From NCBI RefSeq assembly GCF_022436485.1, contig NZ_JAKUDO010000001.1:992001-1056000 (forward strand): a stretch of DNA of 64,000 nucleotides. The letters are read 5' to 3'. This DNA is from Agrococcus sp. ARC_14. Its GTDB lineage: Bacteria; Actinomycetota; Actinomycetes; Actinomycetales; Microbacteriaceae. Position 1 is the first letter of the stretch. Every line of letters starts with the position of its first letter. The notes under the pieces were generated by a model, which was not told the origin of the DNA, made no database searches, and saw only the letters and a program-made list of their open reading frames with translations. Positions 58,404 through 64,000 of this stretch are shown here, in pieces. Both the position numbers and the translations under genes were made by a program.

Positions 58404-59492
58404 GTGAGGGTCGTCCTCACGATGATGGTCCGCGATGAGGCGGATGTCATCGCAGCCACGATCGAGCACCATCTTGCCGAGGGTGTCGACCGCATCCTCG
58501 TGACCGACAACGCATCCGTCGACGGCACGCGCGAGATCCTCGCCGACTATGCGCGGGCGGCACCGGTGACCGTCTTCGACGATCCGGAGCACCGCAAGCA
58601 GCAGGCGGAGGTCGTCACGCGGATGGCCCGGCTCGCGGCGACCGAGCACGCTGCCGACTGGGTCATCAACGGCGACGCCGACGAGTTCGTGCTGGCGGGG
58701 GAGCGCACGGTCGCCGAGGCGCTTGCGCTGGCGCCCGCGACGCTCGGCTCCTTCCCCGTGCCGGTGCGCAACCTCGTCGGGCCGACAGCGCGCAGCGGCG
58801 CAGGGCTCGCGACCCGCATGCACTGGCGCGACGAGCGCTCAGCGCAGCAGCTCGCCGCCGCAGGCGTGCAGGCGCATCCGACTCCGAACGCGATCCATGT
58901 CGGCGACCCGCACGTCGAGGTCGCGCAGGGCAACCACGCCGTCTCGACGCCGCAGCGCGGTGCGGTGCCGGATGCGCTCGGGCTCGAGGTGCTGCACGTG
59001 CCGTGGCGCTCCTGGGAGCAGTTCGAGCGCAAGACCATCAGCATGGGACGCGGCTACGAGGCGTCGCCGTCGCTCGATCCGAGCCCGAACCATCACGGCA
59101 TGCGCGACTGGCGCCGCTGGAAGGCCGGCATCCTGCTGCCGTTCTATCTGGCGAGGACGCCCGTCGACGAGGCCGACTTCGGCGAGGGCTTCGTGCGCGA
59201 CGACCGGCTGGCGACGCGGCTCGCGGCACTCGAGGCGGTGCTGCCCGCGCGGCTCGCCGAGGCGGTCGACCCGGCGCGCGATGCACCCTTCGACCCCGAA
59301 GAGGTGCGTGCGCTGCTGTCGAGGGAGCGCGACCTGCACGCGCTCGACGAGGCGTTCCATGCGGAGGTCGCCACCGAGATCGCGCGCAGGCAGGCGCTCG
59401 AGCGGCGTGCGATCACGCCGGAGCGGCTCGTGCGCGGTGCGAAGCGCGTCGTGCGCGGTGCCGGGGCGAGGATCCGCCGCATCCGTCGCTGA
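58404..59492 (+). CDS. Glycosyltransferase family 2 (Glyco_tranf_2_4 type)
   Basis: 362 residues from GTG 58404, 14 bp after the whiB stop. MMVRDEADVIAATIEHH near the N-terminus, VTDNASVDGTREILADY, and VINGDADEFVL, the ND(G)DxDEF signature of Glyco_tranf_2_4. The C-terminus ends GAKRVVRGAGARIRRIRR, a basic helix shared with the 45867 GT. Acceptor and donor unknown. Ribosome site is weak, so it may be translated from the whiB transcript. 64 bp before the next GT, which has its own promoter. Confidence 0.84.
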   Translation: MRVVLTMMVRDEADVIAATIEHHLAEGVDRILVTDNASVDGTREILADYARAAPVTVFDDPEHRKQQAEVVTRMARLAATEHAADWVINGDADEFVLAGERTVAEALALAPATLGSFPVPVRNLVGPTARSGAGLATRMHWRDERSAQQLAAAGVQAHPTPNAIHVGDPHVEVAQGNHAVSTPQRGAVPDALGLEVLHVPWRSWEQFERKTISMGRGYEASPSLDPSPNHHGMRDWRRWKAGILLPFYLARTPVDEADFGEGFVRDDRLATRLAALEAVLPARLAEAVDPARDAPFDPEEVRALLSRERDLHALDEAFHAEVATEIARRQALERRAITPERLVRGAKRVVRGAGARIRRIRR

Positions 59493-59544
59493 GGCGATCG
59501 GCGGCACACCGACCGCAACCGCAGGTGACGGCACCGTTGGCACC

Positions 59545-59550
59545 TAGCCT
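59545..59550 (+). promoter_or_regulatory. -10 hexamer of the 59557 gene
   Basis: TAGCCT with 6 nt to GTG 59557. Confidence 0.5.
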
Positions 59551-59556
59551 TGCCAA

Positions 59557-62331
59557 GTGCATCAGAGGGTCTTCGCCGTGCTCGCGGCCAGCAACGGCGC
59601 CGCGTATCTGCCGGCGACGCTCGCCGCCGTCGATGCGCAGACCGTCGCACCCGAGCGACTCGTCGCCGTCGACGGCGCCTCGAAGGATGACACACGCGCG
59701 ATGCTGGAGGCGTCGAGCGCGCGCAGCGTCGTCGCCGCGCAGCGGCTGCCCTACGGCCAGCTGATCGCCAAGGGCGTCGCGTCGCTGCCCCCGGGCGAGG
59801 ACGGCGATTGGCTCTGGCTGCTGGCGCACGACGCCTCGCCGCACCCGCGCGCGCTGCAGGCACTGCTCGCGCACGTCGAATCGCACCCGAGCGTGCGCGT
59901 CGTCGGGCCGAAGGTCATGCGGGCAGACGCTCCCGATCGGTTCGCGGAGTTCGGCCAGACGGTCACGCCGTTCGGCAGGAGCCTGCTGCTGCACGAGGGC
60001 GAGCTCGACCAGGGCCAGCACGACGACGACAGCGACCGCCTGGGCGTGGCGGAGTCCGGCATGCTCGTGCGGCGCGACGTCTTCGAGGCGCTGGGCGGCT
60101 TCGACCCGGCGCTGCGCTCGATCGACGCGGGCCTCGACGTGGGCGTTCGCGCACGGCTGGCGGGCCACCGCGTCGCCGTCGAGCCGCGCGCCAAGGTGCG
60201 CCGCGCCGGCGGCCCAGAGCACTTCGCGGCGCGCTCGGTGAGCGATGCGCAGCGCGTGGCGACCGCTCGTCGCGCGCAGCTCCACAGGCGGCTCGCCTAC
60301 GCGAACCCGATCGCGTCGGTGCTCCAGTGGCTCCTGCTGGTGCCGTTCGGTCTCGTGCGCACCGTCGCGCACCTGCTGGCGAAGCGCCCGGCCGCCGTCG
60401 TCGCCGAGTGGCAGGCGACGCTCGCGACGCTCGTCGCCTTCCCGGCGACCGCGCGGGCGCGTCGGCGGATCGTGGCGGCGCGCACGACCGGATGGAGCTC
60501 GCTGCGGCCGCTGCGCGCGTCGTGGCGCACGGTGCGATCGCAGCGGCGGGCGCTCGGCGACCCCGAGCGGATGCAGACGGTGGTCGACGAGCGCGTCGGC
60601 TTCGTCGAGGGCGCAGGGCTCTGGGTCACGGCGCTCGCGATCGTCGTCGGCATCGTGCTCACCCCGCAGCTGATCGGCGCGGGTGCGGCGACCGGCGGTG
60701 CGCTGCTGCCGCTCACGGGCTCGCTGGCGGAGCTCTGGTCGCACACGCTCGCCGGCACGCGCGACGCGCTGGGCGAGCTCACGGGGCCGGCTGATCCCTT
60801 CGTGCTGCTGCTGGCGCTGCTGGGCTCGCTGACCCCGTGGCAGCCATCGACCGCCATCGTCCTGCTGCTGTTCCTGGCACCGGCGATCGCCTCGCTGACC
60901 GGGTTCTTCGCGGTGCGGCGGATGACGACCTCACGCTGGGCGCCGGCGGTCGCGGCCGCGCTGTGGTCGCTCTCGCCGCTGCTGCTCGCTGCCATCGTCG
61001 AGGGCCGGCTCGGCGCGGTGCTCGCCCATCTCGCGCTGCCGCTCGCGATCGTCGGCGTCCTGCGCGCCGCGGAGTCGTGGCGCGCGGCGGGCGCTGCGGC
61101 CATCCCGGTGGCCGTCGTCGTGGCAGGCGCACCGGTGCTGCTGCCGGCGATGCTGCTGCTCGTGCTGCTCGCGATCGCGACGAGCTGGCGAACGCCGCTG
61201 CGCCCGCTCGCGGCGCTCCTGCCTGCCGCCGTGCTCTTCGCGCCGATCGCGATCGCCCGTTGGGTCGACGGTTCGCCGCTCGCGGCGCTCGCCGACCCCG
61301 GCGTGCCGATGCCCTCGACGCCGCCGACCGCCGTCGAGGCGGCGCTGCTCTCGCCCGACGGCACGCTCGCGTCGCTCGAGGGCGTGATCGCGTGGCTGGC
61401 TCCGGGCGCCGATCCCGCGTGGTTCGCGCTCGGGCTGCTGGCACCGCTGGCGCTCTGCGCCCTCACGGGCATCGTGCTGCGCCCGACCCGGTCATGGCAG
61501 TGGGTGGTGCTGCTGCTGGCCGGCTATGCCACCGCGATCGTCTCCGCACGGCTGGCAGTCACGAGCCTGGACGGCGAGCCCGTCACGGTCTGGGCGGGTT
61601 CTGGCGCATCGCTGACCCTCGCGGCACTCATCGCGCTCGCCGTCGTCGCCGTCGACCTCGACGACCGCCGGGGCGCCATCCCGGGCGGCCTCGTCACGCT
61701 GGCGGCGGTCGCCGCTGCGGTGCCGATCATCGCGACCTCGTTCCTCATGCCTGCGACCGTGATCGCTGCACCCGAGCGCCGCATGCCCGCGTTCGTCGAT
61801 GCGGCTGCGGAGGGCGACCCCGAGATCGGCACGCTCGTGCTGCATCCGCTCGCACCCGGCGTGCTGGGCGTCGACATCGAGCGCGGCCGCGGCACGACGC
61901 TCGACAGCGTCTCCACGGGTGAGCTCGTGCGCGACGAGGCAGGCGAGATCGAGGCGGAGCTCGCGCAGGTCGCCGTCGACATGGCCGCCGGCGGCGACGT
62001 CGACGTGGCAGCCCTGCTGGATGCGCAGGGCGTGCAGTTCGTGCTGCTCGAGCAGGAGCGCGAGGGCGCCGCCGCCGAGCACGACCGGGCGCAGCGCTCG
62101 CTCGACGCCCGCGGCGACCTGCAGGCCATCGGCCAGACCGAGGCAGGGCTGCTGTGGCAGCGCGACGACGTGCCGAGCAGCCCGCAGCCCGACCGGCCCA
62201 CGTGGGCGGGTTGGCTGCTGCTCGCGCAGCTCGTGGCGCTCGGCGGGGCAGTCGTCGCCGCGCTGCCGTCGCTGCGCCGAGGTGCGCGCGTGCGCACACG
62301 ACGACTCGAGGGAACGGGGGAGTGGCAGTGA
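59557..62331 (+). CDS. Large membrane glycosyltransferase, GT2 domain plus multi-spanning C-terminus
   Basis: 924 residues. GT2 domain about 1-230: FAVLAASNGAAYLPATLAAV, VDGASKDDTRAML, WLLAHDASPHPRALQALL, SGMLVRRDVFEALGGFDPAL. From about 350 a series of ten or so hydrophobic segments, then from about 735 an extracytoplasmic segment ending with one more hydrophobic stretch near 890 and a basic tail. This layout is known from actinobacterial GT2 proteins that adjoin DUF5719 genes. Probably transfers a sugar across the membrane using a polyprenyl carrier. Leaderless GTG start. Coupled (GTGA) to the next gene. Confidence 0.85.
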   Translation: MHQRVFAVLAASNGAAYLPATLAAVDAQTVAPERLVAVDGASKDDTRAMLEASSARSVVAAQRLPYGQLIAKGVASLPPGEDGDWLWLLAHDASPHPRALQALLAHVESHPSVRVVGPKVMRADAPDRFAEFGQTVTPFGRSLLLHEGELDQGQHDDDSDRLGVAESGMLVRRDVFEALGGFDPALRSIDAGLDVGVRARLAGHRVAVEPRAKVRRAGGPEHFAARSVSDAQRVATARRAQLHRRLAYANPIASVLQWLLLVPFGLVRTVAHLLAKRPAAVVAEWQATLATLVAFPATARARRRIVAARTTGWSSLRPLRASWRTVRSQRRALGDPERMQTVVDERVGFVEGAGLWVTALAIVVGIVLTPQLIGAGAATGGALLPLTGSLAELWSHTLAGTRDALGELTGPADPFVLLLALLGSLTPWQPSTAIVLLLFLAPAIASLTGFFAVRRMTTSRWAPAVAAALWSLSPLLLAAIVEGRLGAVLAHLALPLAIVGVLRAAESWRAAGAAAIPVAVVVAGAPVLLPAMLLLVLLAIATSWRTPLRPLAALLPAAVLFAPIAIARWVDGSPLAALADPGVPMPSTPPTAVEAALLSPDGTLASLEGVIAWLAPGADPAWFALGLLAPLALCALTGIVLRPTRSWQWVVLLLAGYATAIVSARLAVTSLDGEPVTVWAGSGASLTLAALIALAVVAVDLDDRRGAIPGGLVTLAAVAAAVPIIATSFLMPATVIAAPERRMPAFVDAAAEGDPEIGTLVLHPLAPGVLGVDIERGRGTTLDSVSTGELVRDEAGEIEAELAQVAVDMAAGGDVDVAALLDAQGVQFVLLEQEREGAAAEHDRAQRSLDARGDLQAIGQTEAGLLWQRDDVPSSPQPDRPTWAGWLLLAQLVALGGAVVAALPSLRRGARVRTRRLEGTGEWQ

Positions 62332-63908
62332 CCGATCGCGACCGTGAGGTAGAGCCGCTCGATGACTCGCAGGAGTTCGACGACCCCTCGCCCATCGAGG
62401 ACGAGGTGCCGCGCGGGCACCGCCCCGCGCCCGAGGAGCTCGCCGTCGAGGCAGGGGCCGAGCCGACCGGCGACATCGCGAGCGACGTCGCACTGACCGA
62501 TCGCGAGGCTGCGGCGAACGACCGCGCAGAGTCGAAGCGCATGGAGCGCCGCGACGTCGCGCGCTGGAGCGCACGCGCAGCCGCCGGCCTCGTCGCCGCG
62601 GCCCTCGGCGTCGGCGCGGTGCTGGGCGCGAACGCCATGCCGCAGGACACGCGCATCCAGTCCGCGGCCCCGGCGACGACCGTGCAGCCCGCGTCGCCGC
62701 TGCAGTCGCGCGTCTGCGCCGGGCCAGCGCTGCGCGTCGGCTCCTCCGACGGCGACAACGCCCTCGCCGTCGCCGGCATCGGCGACCCCTCCGTCGCGAT
62801 CGGCAGCCTCGGCGGCGACGTCGAGCAGACGACGCTGAGCGTCGCAGGCCCCGAGGAGGTGGACGGCGGCGACTCCGTCGTGCAGCGCAACGAGGCCACG
62901 ACGCTCTCAGCTGCCCAGAGCCTCGGGCTCGAGCTCGACGGCGTGCGCGGCTTCGCGGCCAGCGAGTGCGCGGAGACGAGTCTCGACCAGTGGCTCGTCG
63001 GCGGATCGACGCGCACCGGCAGGCAGACGGTCCTGACGGTCGCCAACGCGGCAGAGGTGGGCGCGAGCGTCGACGTCACCGTCTACGGTCCGGACGGGCC
63101 GATCGAATCGGTCGGCTCGACCGGCATCGCCGTCGCACCCGGCACCCAAGCGGTGCTCGACCTCGCCGCGATCGCGCCGGGCGTCGCCGACGCCGTCGTG
63201 CACGTCGCATCCACCGGTGCCCCCGTCGTCGCCCATCTGCAGCAGACCACCACTCGCGGACTCGAGCGCGGCGGCTTCGACGTCATCGACCCCGCTGCGG
63301 CGCTCACGAGCGCTGTGCTGCCCGGCGTCGAGGTGTCGGCTGCGACGGGGCTCGAGACCCAGGACGGCTATGACGACATCGTGCCGGTGCTGCGGCTGCT
63401 CTCGCCCGACGGCGGCGACGTGCGCCTCGTGTTCCAGACGGCGGACGACGAGTCGATCGAGTCGCAGGGCACCCTCGAGGCCGGCATCGTCACGGACTTC
63501 CCGCTCGAGGAGCTGCCGGTGGGCGTGATGGCGATCAGGGTGGAGTCGGATGCGCCGGTCGTCGCGGGCGCGAGGGCGCTTGCCACCTCGGGCGAGGGGC
63601 TCGACTTCGACTGGATCGCCGGCGGTCAGGCGCGCTCGGGCAGCGCTGCGATCGCCGTGCCTGCCGGGCCGGGCGCCACGCTGCACATCGTGAGCACGGC
63701 GGGCGCCGACCAGGAGATCACGGTCGACGGCGAGGCCGTGCCGCTCGCGGCCGGCGGGGCGCTCGCTCGACCGGTCGGCGAAGGCACCGTGGAGGTGACG
63801 GGCGAGGATCTCGTGATGTCGGTCTCCTACCGGAGCGACAGGGAGATCGGCAGCTTCACCGCGAGCCCGCAGGGGCCGGCGGCGCAGGGCGTGCAGGTCT
63901 TGCACTAG
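62328..63908 (+). CDS. DUF5719 family secreted/anchored protein
   Basis: 526 residues. Charged cytoplasmic N-terminus (about 1-80), one hydrophobic segment near 85-105 (ARAAAGLVAAALGVGAVLGA), then a long extracytoplasmic beta-rich region with paired cysteines (SRVCAGPALRVG, ASECAETSLDQW) and repeated Ig-like strands such as TVLTVANAAEVGASVDVTVYGPDG. Role unknown; gene pair with the large GT2 is conserved, so it probably helps that enzyme or its product on the outer face. GTG 62328 overlaps the previous stop, with GGGGAG upstream. Confidence 0.88.
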   Translation: MTDRDREVEPLDDSQEFDDPSPIEDEVPRGHRPAPEELAVEAGAEPTGDIASDVALTDREAAANDRAESKRMERRDVARWSARAAAGLVAAALGVGAVLGANAMPQDTRIQSAAPATTVQPASPLQSRVCAGPALRVGSSDGDNALAVAGIGDPSVAIGSLGGDVEQTTLSVAGPEEVDGGDSVVQRNEATTLSAAQSLGLELDGVRGFAASECAETSLDQWLVGGSTRTGRQTVLTVANAAEVGASVDVTVYGPDGPIESVGSTGIAVAPGTQAVLDLAAIAPGVADAVVHVASTGAPVVAHLQQTTTRGLERGGFDVIDPAAALTSAVLPGVEVSAATGLETQDGYDDIVPVLRLLSPDGGDVRLVFQTADDESIESQGTLEAGIVTDFPLEELPVGVMAIRVESDAPVVAGARALATSGEGLDFDWIAGGQARSGSAAIAVPAGPGATLHIVSTAGADQEITVDGEAVPLAAGGALARPVGEGTVEVTGEDLVMSVSYRSDREIGSFTASPQGPAAQGVQVLH

Positions 63909-63920
63909 CGCTGTTCCGCT

Positions 63921-63963
63921 GGTCGAGGAGCGCGCCCGCGGAGCGGGCACGCGTCACGAGACC
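63921..63963 (+). repeat. 43-nt intergenic hairpin element, copy 4
   Basis: GGTC/GACC ends, apical stem GCCCGC/GCGGGC, loop GGA. Preceded by TGTTCCGCT. Confidence 0.8.
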
Positions 63964-63981
63964 GGGGCGTGTTGTTCCGCT

Positions 63982-64000
63982 GGTCGAGGAGCGCGCCCGC
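63982..64000 (+). repeat. 43-nt intergenic hairpin element, copy 5 (cut by window end)
   Basis: First 19 nt identical to copy 4, starting 61 nt after it and with the same TGTTCCGCT prefix. Confidence 0.7.

Noticed and set aside
1-64000. tRNA, rRNA, prophage, insertion sequence or riboswitch
   Set aside because: No cloverleaf-like sequence, transposase, integrase or known aptamer signature was recognised; a tRNAscan/Infernal run would be decisive.

Overview
The window is one contiguous piece of a very GC-rich chromosome with long GC3-biased genes, short intergenic gaps and many GTG starts. Gene content (split acyl-CoA carboxylase with epsilon subunit, WhiB regulator, LpdA-type quinone reductase, LCP protein, DUF5719) points to an actinobacterium, most likely family Microbacteriaceae; the genus is not decidable by eye. 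No rRNA, tRNA, CRISPR array, prophage or insertion sequence was seen.

0-28 kb is a housekeeping block whose gene set resembles the Mycobacterium tuberculosis Rv3255c-Rv3308 neighbourhood: phospho-sugar mutase (partial), purine nucleoside phosphorylase, YaeQ protein, membrane GT2, lpdA, biotinylated carboxylase alpha chain, a TetR-controlled heterodimeric ABC exporter, maf, a second TetR/DoxX pair, a TrmA-family RNA methyltransferase, a DUF6069 protein with a two-component system, a flavin monooxygenase, topoisomerase IB, carboxylase epsilon and beta subunits, biotin ligase, a PH-domain protein, UDP-glucose dehydrogenase, purK, purE and an LCP ligase. Biotin ligase sits back to back with the carboxylase it would serve.

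28-55 kb is a surface-polysaccharide locus: rmlA, rmlB and rmlD for dTDP-L-rhamnose (no rmlC seen), an RgpF-like protein, three related GT4 units (one fused behind a GT2 domain), several GT2 enzymes (one behind a degenerate pyruvyltransferase-like domain), a Wzm/Wzt exporter whose ATPase has a C-terminal extension, an OafA/SGNH acyltransferase, an asparagine-synthetase-like protein without the glutaminase cysteine, a large secreted repeat protein and an O-antigen-ligase-like membrane protein. Inference: a rhamnose-containing glycan is assembled on a lipid, decorated, exported by Wzm/Wzt and attached to the wall (LCP enzyme nearby).

54-64 kb holds mannose and regulatory genes: polyprenol-phosphate mannose synthase, acyl-CoA dehydrogenase, mannose-6-phosphate isomerase, WhiB, two GT2 proteins and a DUF5719 protein.

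Two signals cut across the map. Many genes have a TANNNT -10 hexamer only 6-8 nt before the start codon, suggesting leaderless mRNAs. A 43-nt intergenic hairpin family (four full copies, one cut by the window end) shows compensatory changes in two stems and is the best candidate for an undescribed element.
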